This document shows positions 24,901 through 35,074 of a stretch of DNA of 64,000 bases, piece by piece. Origin of the DNA: Pyrinomonas sp040289685 (GTDB lineage Bacteria > Acidobacteriota > Blastocatellia > Pyrinomonadales > Pyrinomonadaceae); contig NZ_PSLQ01000004.1 in the NCBI RefSeq assembly GCF_040289685.1, positions 31,655 through 95,654 of the forward strand, read 5' to 3'. The notes below the pieces were generated by a model, which saw only the letters and a list, made by a program, of their open reading frames with translations, ran no database searches and had not been told where the DNA came from. Every line of letters starts with the position of its first letter. Position 1 is the first letter of the stretch. The position numbers and the translations under genes are program-made.

Positions 24901-26355
24901 GTGAGGCTCGCAAAAGCAGCGCAATTGATGGGGGCAGACGAAGCGGTCGGCGTCGCGCCCGACGCCGACGTGACCGGGTTCGCTATCGATTCGCGCGCCG
25001 TTGAGCCGGGCCAGCTCTTCTTCGCTTTGTCGCCCGAAGACTACCGGCGTCATTGCTTCACGGCGAAGGAGTTCAGCGATGCGCACCAGTTCATTCCGGA
25101 AGCGCTATCGCGCGGCGCATTGGCTGCCGTCGCGCGTCGCGCGCGCATCGCTGAGGACGAAGAACTCCGACGTTTGCGACACCGCTTGTTGCTCGTCGAG
25201 GACGTGATCGACGCGCTACAGCGTCTTGCACGCAACGTCGTCACTGAGTGGGGCGGGCCAGTGGTCGCCATCGCTGGCAGCGCCGGAAAGACGACCACCA
25301 AGGATTTGACGGCGCTGGTGCTGCAGGTCGCGGGCAAAAGGGTGATCAAGAGCCTAAAGAACTTCAACAACGAGCTCGGCGTTCCGCTCTCCATCTTGCA
25401 AATGGAATCCGGCGGGCGCCGCGCCGCCGATTTTGACGTCGTCGTGCTGGAGATGGGAACCTCGATGCCGGGCGAGTTGGATCGCTTGGCGCAGATCGCG
25501 CCGCCTGATATCGCCGTCGAGGTTTGCGTCGGGCCGGAACACCTAGAGTTCCTCGGCACGATCGAAGATGTGGCGCGCGAAGAGAGCGCTTTGGTGCGAC
25601 GCTTGAAAGCTGGCGGCACGGCGGTTCTCAATGCCGATGATCCGTGGGTGAGCGGCATGCGTCGGCTTCATGTCGGGCCAGTGTTGACCTTCGGATTGAA
25701 CGAGCCGGCAGATGTTGTGGCCGAAGAGGTCACGCGCGTGCGATTGGATCTCGCGCGCTTCCGGTTGCGAACGCCGCTCGGCACGGCCGAGGCGACGCTG
25801 CCGCTGCCCGGTCGGCACAACTTGACCAACGCCTTGGCAGCGGCGGCGGTTGCGACCTGTTTCGGGATCAGCCCGGCGCGCATCGCCGACGCTCTCGCTT
25901 CTGCTGCGCCATCAGAGATGCGCGGCGAGGTCTTGCGCTTCGCCGCAGGGTTCACCATGATCGATGACTCTTACAATTCAAATCCGGCTTCGCTGTTGGC
26001 GATGGCGCGGGCCGTGGCGGAGGCCGAGGCGACGCGGCGCATCGTGGTCGCTGGCGAGATGTTGGAACTCGGTCCCGATGCTGCGGCGATGCACCGCGAA
26101 GCGGGACGCGAGATCGCGCGTTTGGCGGTCGATGCGTTGTGGGGCGTGCGCGGGTTGGCGCAAGAACTGGTCGCCGGCGCGCGCGCGGAGGGATTGGCAG
26201 AAGCGCGCTTCTTCTCATCGGTCGAAGAGGCGGCAAAATCCTTGTGTGAGGCGTTGCGTGCGGGCGATCTGGTGCTGGTCAAAGGATCGCGCGGCGTGCG
26301 CACGGACAAGATCGTGGCGGCGGTGAAAGCGAGGTTCGAGCTGAAAGACGAGTGA
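24901..26355 (+). CDS. murF: UDP-MurNAc-tripeptide:D-Ala-D-Ala ligase
   Basis: Adds D-Ala-D-Ala to the UDP-MurNAc tripeptide. 484 aa with the N-terminal UDP-binding domain (VTGFAIDSRAVEPGQLFFAL), the ATP P-loop AIAGSAGKTTTKDL and the C-terminal domain (MIDDSYNSNPASLLAMARAV, the DxYNxNP motif of MurF). The GTG at 24901 has GGGAGAGA upstream; the GTG at 24865 is an alternative. mraY follows 9 bp downstream. Confidence 0.94.
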   Translation: MRLAKAAQLMGADEAVGVAPDADVTGFAIDSRAVEPGQLFFALSPEDYRRHCFTAKEFSDAHQFIPEALSRGALAAVARRARIAEDEELRRLRHRLLLVEDVIDALQRLARNVVTEWGGPVVAIAGSAGKTTTKDLTALVLQVAGKRVIKSLKNFNNELGVPLSILQMESGGRRAADFDVVVLEMGTSMPGELDRLAQIAPPDIAVEVCVGPEHLEFLGTIEDVAREESALVRRLKAGGTAVLNADDPWVSGMRRLHVGPVLTFGLNEPADVVAEEVTRVRLDLARFRLRTPLGTAEATLPLPGRHNLTNALAAAAVATCFGISPARIADALASAAPSEMRGEVLRFAAGFTMIDDSYNSNPASLLAMARAVAEAEATRRIVVAGEMLELGPDAAAMHREAGREIARLAVDALWGVRGLAQELVAGARAEGLAEARFFSSVEEAAKSLCEALRAGDLVLVKGSRGVRTDKIVAAVKARFELKDE

Positions 26356-26364
26356 CGAGCGAAG

Positions 26365-27498
26365 ATGTTCTACTATCTCTTTTACGAGTGGCTCTATCGC
26401 AGCTTACAGGCGCACGAGGAGTCATATTTCGTCAAAGCGCTCAACGTCTTTCAGTACATCACCTTTCGCACGGCTTACGCTGCCGTCACGGCGTTGCTGC
26501 TTTCGTTGTTGCTCGGCAAACCTGTGATCCGGTGGTTGCGCGAATGGAACATCGGGCAGCAGATTCGCCAGGAGGGGCCGCAGTGGCACATGTCGAAGCG
26601 GAACACGCCGACCATGGGCGGCGTGTTGATCGTCGGTTCGGTGCTGGTTTCAACGCTGCTTTGGGGGCGACTTGACAACCTGTACGTGTGGGTCGCATTG
26701 GGGGCGACGACGCTCTTTGCCGCAATTGGGTTTCTCGACGATTACCTGAAGATCAAGCGGCAACAGAGCCTTGGCTTGACCGGTCGGCAAAAGCTGCTCG
26801 GTCAACTGTTTGTCGCCGCTTTGGTCTGGGCAGTGCTCTACTTTTGCACGGAGTACGCGTGGAACGTCAACGTGCCGTTCTTCAAGGCGACGGCGGACCC
26901 GAATCCGCGAACGAGCATCAGCTACATCGGGCCCTATCTTTATCTACCGTTCATCGCGCTCGTGCTGCTCGGCACGTCGAACGCCGTAAACTTGACCGAT
27001 GGCTTGGACGGATTGGCGATCAGCGTGACGTTCATCGCGATGGCGGCGTTGACGGCGTTCACTTACGTCACCGGTCACGCCAGATTTGCCAATTACCTTG
27101 GGTTGACGCACCGACCCGAAATCGCCGAGCTGACCGTCTTTTGCGGCGCGATGGCTGGCGCGAGCCTCGGCTTTTTGTGGTACAACGCGCCGCCAGCCGA
27201 AGTCTTCATGGGCGACGTCGGAAGCTTGGCGATCGGCGGTGCCATCGGCACGGTGGCCGTGTTGACTAAACAGGAGTTCATGCTCTTGATGGTCGGCGGC
27301 GTCTTCGTCATCGAAGCGCTGTCGGTGATGTTGCAAGTTTTCTCGTTCAAGATGACGCGGCGGCGCATCTTCAAGATGGCGCCGTTGCACCATCACTTTG
27401 AGATGCTCGGCTGGCGCGAATCCAAGGTCGTCTTTCGCTTTCTGATCTTGGCGATCCTGTTTGCGCTGCTCAGCCTTTCGACGTTGAAGTTGCGCTAG
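26365..27498 (+). CDS. mraY: Phospho-MurNAc-pentapeptide transferase
   Basis: An integral membrane enzyme that makes lipid I from UDP-MurNAc-pentapeptide and undecaprenyl phosphate. 377 aa with about ten membrane helices. Conserved features: HMSKRNTPTMGGVLI, FLDDYLKIKRQQSLGLTGRQKLLGQ (the DDxxK region), NAVNLTDGLDGLA and APLHHHFEMLGW with the catalytic His cluster. It is separated from murD by only 2 bp. Confidence 0.97.
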   Translation: MFYYLFYEWLYRSLQAHEESYFVKALNVFQYITFRTAYAAVTALLLSLLLGKPVIRWLREWNIGQQIRQEGPQWHMSKRNTPTMGGVLIVGSVLVSTLLWGRLDNLYVWVALGATTLFAAIGFLDDYLKIKRQQSLGLTGRQKLLGQLFVAALVWAVLYFCTEYAWNVNVPFFKATADPNPRTSISYIGPYLYLPFIALVLLGTSNAVNLTDGLDGLAISVTFIAMAALTAFTYVTGHARFANYLGLTHRPEIAELTVFCGAMAGASLGFLWYNAPPAEVFMGDVGSLAIGGAIGTVAVLTKQEFMLLMVGGVFVIEALSVMLQVFSFKMTRRRIFKMAPLHHHFEMLGWRESKVVFRFLILAILFALLSLSTLKLR

Positions 27499-27500
27499 AG

Positions 27501-28883
27501 ATGGAGCTTGCAGGCAAAAAGGTGCTCGTGCTCGGCGCTGGGCGTAGCGGCACGGCGGCGGCCCGTTTTCTCGTCGCGCGCGCATCGCGTGTCGCGCTGA
27601 ACGACCGCAAGCCACTCGAGGAGTGGAGCGCCGAGGCGCGCGCGCTCGAGGCTCTGGGCGTCAAGCTCTTTTCGGGCGACGTGCCGCAGTGGTTACTGGA
27701 CCACATCGATCTGCTCATCGTCAGTCCGGGCGTGCCGCCCAAAAACATCGCCGTCCGCTATGCTGAACGAGCTGGCGTCGAAGTCATCGGCGAAGTCGAA
27801 CTCGCCTTTCGTTTCTTGCGCGGCCAGCTGATCGCCATCACCGGCACCAACGGGAAGACGACGACCACGGCGTTGGTGGGCCAGTTGCTCGCCGACGCGC
27901 GCTTACCCGTGCAGGTCGGCGGCAACATCGGGACGCCGCTCATATCGCTCATCGATACGTCGCGCGACGACGGCTGGACCGTTGCCGAGATCTCGAGTTT
28001 CCAACTGGAGACCACGGACCGTTTTCACCCGCGCGTCGCCTCGGTGCTCAACATCACGCCGGATCACATGGACCGGTACGAAACTTTCAACGATTACGCG
28101 GCGGCCAAGCACCGCATCTTTCGGCGGCAAAACGAAGAGGACTGGGCTGTGTTGAACGCCGACGATGAGGTAGTCGCTTCGTGGGCCAGCGGGCTGACGG
28201 CGCGCAAGCTCTTCTTCAGTCGGCGACGCGAGGTGGAACAGGGCATCTTCTTGCGCGAGCGCACGCTGGTCGCGCGTCTCGATGGCCGCGAACGAGCGTT
28301 GTTGCGTGCGGATGAACTCGTTCTGCGCGGCGCGCACAACGTGGAGAACGTGATGGCCGCGCTCTGCATGGGCTACGCTTGCGGCGCGCCGTTTGAGTCC
28401 ATGTGCGAAACGGTACGCCGGTTCAGCGGCGTCGAGCACCGTCTGGAATTGGTCGCCGAAGCGAAGGGCGTGCGCTTTTACAACGATTCCAAAGCGACCA
28501 ACGTCGCTGCGGCGGCGAAAGCTTTCGAAGCCTTCACCGAAGAGGCGGGGCGCATCGTCGCTATCATGGGCGGGCGCGGCAAAGGGGCGCCGTATGCGCC
28601 GCTTGCGCCATTGATCGAAAGCAAAGCGCGTGCGCTCGTGCTCATCGGCGAGGATGCTGAACGGATCGCAAAGGAGCTGGGGCCGCACGCTCCGGCGGTC
28701 GAGCGTGCGGCTGACATGCGTGAGGCGGTCGCGCGCGCCTTTGCGTTGGCGCAGCCGCAGGACGTCGTGCTGCTCGCTCCAGCATGCGCTAGCTACGACA
28801 TGTTCGCGGATTTCGAGGACCGCGGGCGAGCTTTCAAGGCAGCGGTTCGAGAGTTGCTGGACGGGACGGCGGATCGAAAGTAA
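27501..28883 (+). CDS. murD: UDP-MurNAc-L-alanine:D-glutamate ligase
   Basis: Adds D-Glu to UDP-MurNAc-L-Ala in the cytoplasm. 460 aa. The N-terminal Rossmann start KVLVLGAGRSGTAAARFLV binds UDP, the P-loop AITGTNGKTTTTALVG binds ATP, and the C-terminal domain has FYNDSKATNVAAAAKAF and IMGGRGKG, all typical of MurD. ftsW follows after 20 bp. Confidence 0.96.
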   Translation: MELAGKKVLVLGAGRSGTAAARFLVARASRVALNDRKPLEEWSAEARALEALGVKLFSGDVPQWLLDHIDLLIVSPGVPPKNIAVRYAERAGVEVIGEVELAFRFLRGQLIAITGTNGKTTTTALVGQLLADARLPVQVGGNIGTPLISLIDTSRDDGWTVAEISSFQLETTDRFHPRVASVLNITPDHMDRYETFNDYAAAKHRIFRRQNEEDWAVLNADDEVVASWASGLTARKLFFSRRREVEQGIFLRERTLVARLDGRERALLRADELVLRGAHNVENVMAALCMGYACGAPFESMCETVRRFSGVEHRLELVAEAKGVRFYNDSKATNVAAAAKAFEAFTEEAGRIVAIMGGRGKGAPYAPLAPLIESKARALVLIGEDAERIAKELGPHAPAVERAADMREAVARAFALAQPQDVVLLAPACASYDMFADFEDRGRAFKAAVRELLDGTADRK

Positions 28884-28903
28884 GGAGGGCGCATAGGCCA
28901 AAG

Positions 28904-30091
28904 ATGGCAAGACGATTGCGAGTGGATGAATGGTTGTTCGCGGCGACGGTCGGTCTAACGCTGTTCGGCGTCGTGATGGTCTACAGCGCTTCGGTGGTGG
29001 TCGCTGCCGAAGAGCAGAGCAACCCTTTCCACTACTTGGTTCGGCAAGCCTTATGGGCGATGCTTGGATTGGGCGCGATGCTCTTCGCCATGCGGTTCGA
29101 CTACGAACGATTCAAAGATCGGCGCCTCGTTTACGGTCTGCTGGCGGTGGTCATCGCGTTGTTGTTCGCCGTGTTCGCTTTTCCGCGCGTCAACGGGGCG
29201 CATCGTTGGATTCGTCTGTTTGGCTTTTCGGTGCAGCCGTCGGAGCTAGCGAAGCTCGCGCTGGTGCTCTTTTTAGCGCGCCACTTGGAGCGGCACGCGG
29301 GCGAAGAGCACAGCCTGCGCGCCTTTATCCCGTGTGTGCTGGTCACAGGCGCATTGGCGTTGTTGATCGTCGCCGAGCCTGATCTCGGCACCGCTCTGAT
29401 GCTCTTGGCGACCTGTTTGATCCTCTGTTTCGTCGCTGGCCTGCGCGCGCGCTATCTGTGCGCGTTGCTCTTTCCGGCGATGATCGGGTTCGCGGCGTTG
29501 CTCGTCTTGGTCCCGTGGCGCATGCGACGGTTGATGGCTTTTCTCGATCCGTGGGCCGATCCGCAAGGCGCAGGTTATCAAGTGGTTCAATCGCTCATTG
29601 GTCTCGGTTCCGGCGGAGTACACGGTCTCGGGTTCGCTCAAGGGAAGCAGAAGATGTTCTTTCTGCCTTTCTCCCATTCGGATTTCATCTTCGCCGTCGT
29701 CGGCGAGGAGCTGGGATTGGTCGGAACGCTCGCCGTGCTGATGACCTTCCTGCTGTTTGGCTGGCGCGGCGTGCGCGCGGCGCTCAACGCGCCGGATCGT
29801 TTCGGGCTGCTTTTGGGCATCGGCATCGTCGGGCAGATCCTGACACAGGCGCTCTTCAACATGAGCGTCGTCCTTTCGCTCGTGCCGACCAAGGGCATTC
29901 CGTTGCCGTTCGTTTCGTCCGGCGGTTCGTCGCTCGTGCCGCTGCTCTTTTCAGTCGGCATGCTGCTGAACATCTCGGCGCGCTGTCGGGCACAGCAGCG
30001 CAAAAGCCCAAGCGAGTTCTCATCGGCTGATTTTGGCTCTTTGAAAACATCTGCGCGGACGCCATGGCGATGGCAAGTCAAAGGTTCGTGA
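28904..30091 (+). CDS. ftsW: Peptidoglycan glycosyltransferase FtsW (SEDS family)
   Basis: 395 aa with about ten membrane helices. It polymerises lipid II at the septum with FtsI. SEDS motifs: GVVMVYSASVV in helix 1, RVNGAHRWIRLFGFSVQPSELAKLALVLFLA, EPDLGTALM with the catalytic-loop Asp, and GIPLPFVSSGGSSLVPLL near the C-terminus. The downstream murG ATG lies 3 bp after the stop. Confidence 0.96.
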   Translation: MARRLRVDEWLFAATVGLTLFGVVMVYSASVVVAAEEQSNPFHYLVRQALWAMLGLGAMLFAMRFDYERFKDRRLVYGLLAVVIALLFAVFAFPRVNGAHRWIRLFGFSVQPSELAKLALVLFLARHLERHAGEEHSLRAFIPCVLVTGALALLIVAEPDLGTALMLLATCLILCFVAGLRARYLCALLFPAMIGFAALLVLVPWRMRRLMAFLDPWADPQGAGYQVVQSLIGLGSGGVHGLGFAQGKQKMFFLPFSHSDFIFAVVGEELGLVGTLAVLMTFLLFGWRGVRAALNAPDRFGLLLGIGIVGQILTQALFNMSVVLSLVPTKGIPLPFVSSGGSSLVPLLFSVGMLLNISARCRAQQRKSPSEFSSADFGSLKTSARTPWRWQVKGS

Positions 30092-30093
30092 AG

Positions 30094-31197
30094 ATGCGCG
30101 TCCTGATCGCTGCCGGAGGCACGGGCGGTCACATCTACCCGGGGATCGCGGTGGCCAAAGAGGTTTTGAGACGCGATCCGCGCGCGCGCGTGCGCTTCGT
30201 CGGGACGCGGCGCGGGTTGGAAGCGCGCATCGTCGTGCACGCCGGTTTCGATCTCGATCTGATCGAGATCGGCGGCCTGAAGTCGGTGGGGATGAAGGCG
30301 CGTTTGCGCAGCCTTTGGCAATTGCCGAAGAGCATCTTGGCGGCGCGCCGTCTGATCCACGATTTCCGGCCCGAGGTGGTCGTTGGCACGGGCGGGTACG
30401 TCGCTGGCCCAGTGCTGTTAGCCGCTTGGTCGTTGCGCATCCCGACGTTGGTGATGGAATCGAACGCGCTACCGGGGTGGACCAATCGCGTGCTGGCGCG
30501 GTTTGTGAGCGCGGCGGCGGTGACATTTGAAGAATCGCTCCCGTTCTTTCACGGCAAAGCGGTTGTCACCGGCAATCCCGTGCGCCCCGAGTTCTTTGAC
30601 ATTCCGCCCAAAAGGCGCGATCCTTCTCGGTTTTCGCTCCTCGTCTTCGGCGGGTCGCAGGGCGCGCGCCCGATCAACCAAGCGATGGTCGCGGCGCTTG
30701 ATCATCTCGCGGACAGTCGCGCCGTCTTGCGCATCCTGCATCAGACGGGAGATGCCGATTACGATTGGGTGCGCGCCGAGTACGAACGACGCGGATGGCG
30801 GCAGCGCAGCGACGTTCGTCGTTACATCGACGATATGGTGGCGGCCTTTGCCGAAGCCGATTTGATCGTCTGTCGGGCTGGCGCGACGACGAGCGCGGAA
30901 TTGGTCGCCGCTGGCAAAGCGGCGATCATGATCCCGTTCCCCTTGGCGGCCGACGATCATCAGCGGCGCAACGCTGAGGCGTTGGAACGAGCTGGAGCGG
31001 CGCGCATGATCTTGCAACGAGAGCTGACGGGGGAACGCTTGGCTACCGAGATCACCGAGTTGATGAAGGACCCGGAACGGATCACGGCGATGGAACGAGC
31101 GAGCCGACGGTTGGCGCGCCGCGATGCGGCGGAGAAGATCGTCGATTTGATGGAGAAGCTGGCGACCGGCGCGCGCCCCGTCGGCGCTGGAACGTGA
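30094..31197 (+). CDS. murG: UDP-GlcNAc:lipid I GlcNAc transferase
   Basis: Makes lipid II on the inner face of the membrane. 367 aa, GT-B fold. It begins MRVLIAAGGTGGHIYPGIAVAKEV and carries VVGTGGYVAGPVLLAAW and the donor-site segment LIVCRAGATTSAELVAAGKAAIMIPFP. The ATG at 30094 places the conserved GGTGGH loop near residue 8; a start at 30064 would overlap ftsW. murC follows after 68 bp. Confidence 0.96.
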   Translation: MRVLIAAGGTGGHIYPGIAVAKEVLRRDPRARVRFVGTRRGLEARIVVHAGFDLDLIEIGGLKSVGMKARLRSLWQLPKSILAARRLIHDFRPEVVVGTGGYVAGPVLLAAWSLRIPTLVMESNALPGWTNRVLARFVSAAAVTFEESLPFFHGKAVVTGNPVRPEFFDIPPKRRDPSRFSLLVFGGSQGARPINQAMVAALDHLADSRAVLRILHQTGDADYDWVRAEYERRGWRQRSDVRRYIDDMVAAFAEADLIVCRAGATTSAELVAAGKAAIMIPFPLAADDHQRRNAEALERAGAARMILQRELTGERLATEITELMKDPERITAMERASRRLARRDAAEKIVDLMEKLATGARPVGAGT

Positions 31198-31265
31198 GCG
31201 GGAAGGCGCAAGCGACGGCGAAGGGGCGCGTTGCGCGAGCTTTGCGAAACCGAGGTTGAAACGAA

Positions 31266-32693
31266 ATGTTTCGGCGCATTCAACACGTGCATCTGGTTGG
31301 CATCGGCGGAAGCGGCATGTCCGGCATCGCGGAAGTTCTGGTCAACCTCGGTTTCCGCGTCTCCGGATCGGACCTGAAACGATCGGACGTGACCGACCGT
31401 TTGGCGAATTTGGGCGTGGCGATCTACGAGGGGCACGCGCCGGAGAACATCGGCGGCGCGCAGGTGGTGGTCCGGTCGAGCGCTGTGCACGACGATAACC
31501 CGGAGATCATCGAAGCGCGACGTCGTTCGATTCCGGTCATTCCACGGGCCGAAATGCTCGCCGAATTGATGCGGCTGAAGCCACACACAGTCGCCGTCGC
31601 CGGATCGCACGGGAAGACGACGACGACTTCAATGATCGCCACAGTGCTCGGTCATGCCGGTCTGGATCCGACGGTGATCGTCGGCGGCGTCGTTACCTCT
31701 TTCGGCTCGAACGCGCGACTCGGCAAGAGCGATCTGATGGTGGTCGAAGCTGATGAAAGCGACCGCTCTTTTCTGTTGTTGACGCCGACCATCGCGGTCG
31801 TCACCAACATCGATCGCGAACACATGGACCACTATCGCGACATGACGGACGTGCGCACATGCTTTACCGATTTCGTCAACAAAGTGCCGTTCTACGGCGC
31901 AGTGGTGCTCTGTCTGGACGATCCACACGTGCAGGCCGTCATCCCGCAAGTCGAGCGGCGGCGGATCACCTACGGATTGAGCGCGCAGGCGGACGTTTCG
32001 GCGCACGCCATTCGGTTCAACGAAAATTTCGGTTCGCGCTTCGCCGTCTGGCGCGAGGGCGAAGCGGTGGGCGAAGTGGAGTTGCATGTGCCCGGACTGC
32101 ACAACGTTTACAACGCGCTGGCAGCCGTCGCGGTCGGTTTCGAATGGGGCGTGCCGTTTGATGTGATCGCGCGCGCGCTCGGGGAGTTCGCAGGCGTGCA
32201 ACGCCGCTTCCAGTTCAAGGGCGAAGCGGCTGGCATCATCGTCGTCGATGATTACGGCCATCACCCGACGGAGATCCGCGCTACGCTCAAAGCGGCGAAG
32301 GCGGGAGCCGAAGGACGACGCATCGTGGTCCTCTTTCAACCACATCGCTATACGCGAACGCAAGATTTGATGGACGAATTCGCCCGATCCTTCAACAACG
32401 CTGATGTGCTGCTAGTGACGGATATCTACGCGGCAGGCGAAGATGCCATCGAAGGCGTGACGGCAGAAGCGCTGACCGAAGCGATCAAGCGTTTCGGTCA
32501 CAAAGATGCGCGGTACATCGGCCCGCTCGAAAGCGCCGCCGAAGCCCTGCTCGATGAAGCGCGCCCGGGCGATATGGTGATCACGCTCGGCGCGGGCAAC
32601 GTCTATCGCGCGGGCGAACGGTTGCTCGACTTGCTGCGAGCGCGCGAAGAGGAAGGGCGAGTAGATCGCAACGAGGAGCGACGACGAAGTTGA
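31266..32693 (+). CDS. murC: UDP-MurNAc:L-alanine ligase
   Basis: First of the Mur ligases, joining L-Ala to UDP-MurNAc. 475 aa. Features: HLVGIGGSGMSGIAEVLVNLG (UDP domain), AVAGSHGKTTTTSMIA (ATP P-loop), the EADESDRSF and NIDREHMDHY segments, and DDYGHHPTEIRATLKAAK near the C-terminal domain. The stop overlaps the ftsQ TTG start (TTGA). murB and ddl, which commonly follow murC, are absent here. Confidence 0.96.
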   Translation: MFRRIQHVHLVGIGGSGMSGIAEVLVNLGFRVSGSDLKRSDVTDRLANLGVAIYEGHAPENIGGAQVVVRSSAVHDDNPEIIEARRRSIPVIPRAEMLAELMRLKPHTVAVAGSHGKTTTTSMIATVLGHAGLDPTVIVGGVVTSFGSNARLGKSDLMVVEADESDRSFLLLTPTIAVVTNIDREHMDHYRDMTDVRTCFTDFVNKVPFYGAVVLCLDDPHVQAVIPQVERRRITYGLSAQADVSAHAIRFNENFGSRFAVWREGEAVGEVELHVPGLHNVYNALAAVAVGFEWGVPFDVIARALGEFAGVQRRFQFKGEAAGIIVVDDYGHHPTEIRATLKAAKAGAEGRRIVVLFQPHRYTRTQDLMDEFARSFNNADVLLVTDIYAAGEDAIEGVTAEALTEAIKRFGHKDARYIGPLESAAEALLDEARPGDMVITLGAGNVYRAGERLLDLLRAREEEGRVDRNEERRRS

Positions 32694-33658
32694 GCGCAGT
32701 CAAAGAACAACTCATTTCACCGCGCGCGCGCCACGCTTCGCCGCGCAGCGCATCGGCGCAACGTCCAGCGCGGCGTGCGCGCGCGGCGTCGCGCAGTGGC
32801 GCATGGTCGGAACGCTGGAGCGCTGCCGCGCCGTGGATCGGCAAGGCGCTCATCGCAGCGGTGGCAGGCGTGTTGCTCTTCATGGCCTATAGGGCAGCGA
32901 CGTCTGCTTCCATCTTTCAGCTTGCGCGCGTTGATGTGGAAGGCGTGGCGCGAACTCCGCCCGACCAAGTGCAGGCGGTAGTCAGAAACGCGGTCGGGCG
33001 CGACGGCGTTTGGCGCGCTGATGTCTGGGGCATCAAGCGAGAGATCGAAAAATTGCCGTGGGTGCGCGAAGCGGTCGTCTCGCGCGTGTTGCCCTCCGCC
33101 GTGCGCGTGCGCGTGCGCGAACGCACGCCGTTTGCCGTCGCCCGCATCTCTTCGGGGCGTTTCGTTTGGGTCGATGAAGAGGGGGTGCTGCTCGGGCAAT
33201 TCGCTCCGACGGACGAGATGCCGCCCTTTCTCGTGCGCGGTCTAGACGAAGCGCCCACCGAGGCGGCGCATCGCAGCAACCGCGATAGGCTCGCGCGTTA
33301 TCGCGAGATGCTGGATGAGTGGCGCGCGCGCGGGTTGATCGAGCGCGTGAGCGAAGTCAACCTTGAAGATTTGCGCGACGTGCGAGCGCAGCTTGCAGGC
33401 GAAGATGCTGGAATCGAAATTCGTTTGGGCGGACGCGACTTCGGCCTGCGGTTGGAGCGCGCGCTGAAGGCTTTGACCGAGATGCGCCAAGCTGGGCGCG
33501 AAGTCGTCAGTTTGGACGCGACGCAAGATCGGCGCATCGTCGTCGGTCTGGCTTCGGGAGCGCGTTTGCCGAGCGATGGACAACAAGATCGAGGGCGCGT
33601 TGAGCGGGGCGCAAACGAAGCCAAGCGCAAGGCGAGCGACGGTCGAAGGGAGGAATAA
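32690..33658 (+). CDS. ftsQ: Cell division protein FtsQ
   Basis: 322 aa bitopic protein: a long basic cytoplasmic N-terminus (about 55 residues rich in Arg/Ala/Ser), one membrane helix (IGKALIAAVAGVLLFMAY), a POTRA domain (FQLARVDVEGVARTPPDQV) and the FtsQ beta domain (LPWVREAVVSRVLPSAVRVR, FVWVDEEGVLL). The start is TTG overlapping the murC stop, with AGGAG about 11 bp upstream. It links FtsL/FtsB to early division proteins. ftsA starts 7 bp after its stop. Confidence 0.9.
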   Translation: MSAVKEQLISPRARHASPRSASAQRPARRARAASRSGAWSERWSAAAPWIGKALIAAVAGVLLFMAYRAATSASIFQLARVDVEGVARTPPDQVQAVVRNAVGRDGVWRADVWGIKREIEKLPWVREAVVSRVLPSAVRVRVRERTPFAVARISSGRFVWVDEEGVLLGQFAPTDEMPPFLVRGLDEAPTEAAHRSNRDRLARYREMLDEWRARGLIERVSEVNLEDLRDVRAQLAGEDAGIEIRLGGRDFGLRLERALKALTEMRQAGREVVSLDATQDRRIVVGLASGARLPSDGQQDRGRVERGANEAKRKASDGRREE

Positions 33659-33665
33659 GGAGCTG

Positions 33666-34928
33666 ATGGTGAAACGCGCGACGCACACGGTCGGTTTGGA
33701 TATCGGAACGAGCCGCATCTCGTGCATCATCGGCGAACCGGGCGAGACCGGCTTATTGGAGATCGTCGGCATCGGCGAGGCCGAATCGCGCGGATTGCGC
33801 AAAGGCGTGGTCGTCAATCCGGAAGCGGTGGTCGATTCGATCATTCGCGCCGTTGAAGAGGCTGAGCGCATGAGCGGACTTGAGGCCGAGGCGGTGACCA
33901 TCAATCTCGCTGGCACGCACATCATGGGACTGAACGGTCAAGCGGTGGTCGCCGTTTCGGGGCGCGACCGCGAGATCTCCGCCGATGACGTGCGCCGCGC
34001 GATCGATTCGGCCTGCGCAGTACAGCTTCCCGCCGGACGCGAGATCGTCGATCGCCTGCCACAGGAGTTCATCGTTGACGATCAAGATGGCATCAATGAT
34101 CCGGTCGGCATGATCGGCGCGCGTCTCGCCGTCAAGGTCCACATCATCACCAGCCCGATGACGGCGCGACAGAACGCGATCAACGCCGTCAATCGCGCTG
34201 GGTTCAGGGTCGATGACATGGTGCTCGGTCAACTGGCCGCTGCCGAAGCCGCTTTGACCGAAGAAGAGAAGGAGTTCGGCGCAGCGCTCGTCTCCATCGG
34301 CGCTGAAACCACCGGCTTGATCGTTTATCAACGCAATGCCGTGCAGCACACGGCGGTTTTCGCCTTGGGTGGGGCGCACTTTACCAACGACATCGCCTTC
34401 GGTCTGCGCACGCCCGTGCCCGAAGCCGAGAAGATCAAACGCGCTTACGGATATGCCTCAAGCGCCAGTCTGCCGGACGGAGCAAGAGGCGAACTGATCG
34501 AAGTGCCATCGGTGGGCGGACGTCCGCCGCGGCAACTGTCGCGGCAGATACTATGCGACATCCTGCAACCGCGCGCCGAAGAGGTCTTGATGCACGTTGC
34601 CGACGAAATACGCGAGGCTGGCTGGGAGAGGCAACTTTCAAGCGGCGTCGTGTTAACAGGCGGCGGCGCATTGCTCGGCGGCATGGTCGAGATCGCCGAA
34701 CAGGTCTTCGATGCTCCGGTACGAATCGGTTACCCGGAGCGTGATCGCTTCGGCGGTCTCGTTGAGGATATACAAAGCCCGCAGTGGGTGACCGCGGCTG
34801 GATTGTGTTTGATCGCGCAACGTGCGCAAGACCGCGAGGCGCGCGCGCTTGCGGCAGCGCGCCGCGGCACAACGCGCTTGACGCATCTTGTGTCACGTTT
34901 TCGTGACCGTTTCAGTGGCATTTTCTGA
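33666..34928 (+). CDS. ftsA: Cell division protein FtsA
   Basis: Actin-like ATPase that tethers FtsZ to the membrane. 420 aa. The start chosen is the ATG at 33666 with AAGGAG 4 bp upstream, giving VKRATHTVGLDIGTSRISCII at the phosphate-1 loop; an upstream ATG lies inside ftsQ. Other features: SHS2 insertion, LVSIGAETTGLIVY and VVLTGGGALLGGMVEIAE. The last residues (THLVSRFRDRFSGIF) form the amphipathic membrane-targeting helix expected of FtsA. Confidence 0.95.
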   Translation: MVKRATHTVGLDIGTSRISCIIGEPGETGLLEIVGIGEAESRGLRKGVVVNPEAVVDSIIRAVEEAERMSGLEAEAVTINLAGTHIMGLNGQAVVAVSGRDREISADDVRRAIDSACAVQLPAGREIVDRLPQEFIVDDQDGINDPVGMIGARLAVKVHIITSPMTARQNAINAVNRAGFRVDDMVLGQLAAAEAALTEEEKEFGAALVSIGAETTGLIVYQRNAVQHTAVFALGGAHFTNDIAFGLRTPVPEAEKIKRAYGYASSASLPDGARGELIEVPSVGGRPPRQLSRQILCDILQPRAEEVLMHVADEIREAGWERQLSSGVVLTGGGALLGGMVEIAEQVFDAPVRIGYPERDRFGGLVEDIQSPQWVTAAGLCLIAQRAQDREARALAAARRGTTRLTHLVSRFRDRFSGIF

Positions 34929-35074
34929 CAATTTGTTGTATGCTCCCGCGCCAGCGAGCACAAGATATTGGCCTCAAGATATGGCCGCTTGCAGCGCGAG
35001 AGGTACAAGATGAGCGATTTTCGGACGAGGCTCGAATTCGGGGCGAGATTTCAGAGGAGAGGGGATCGACAACG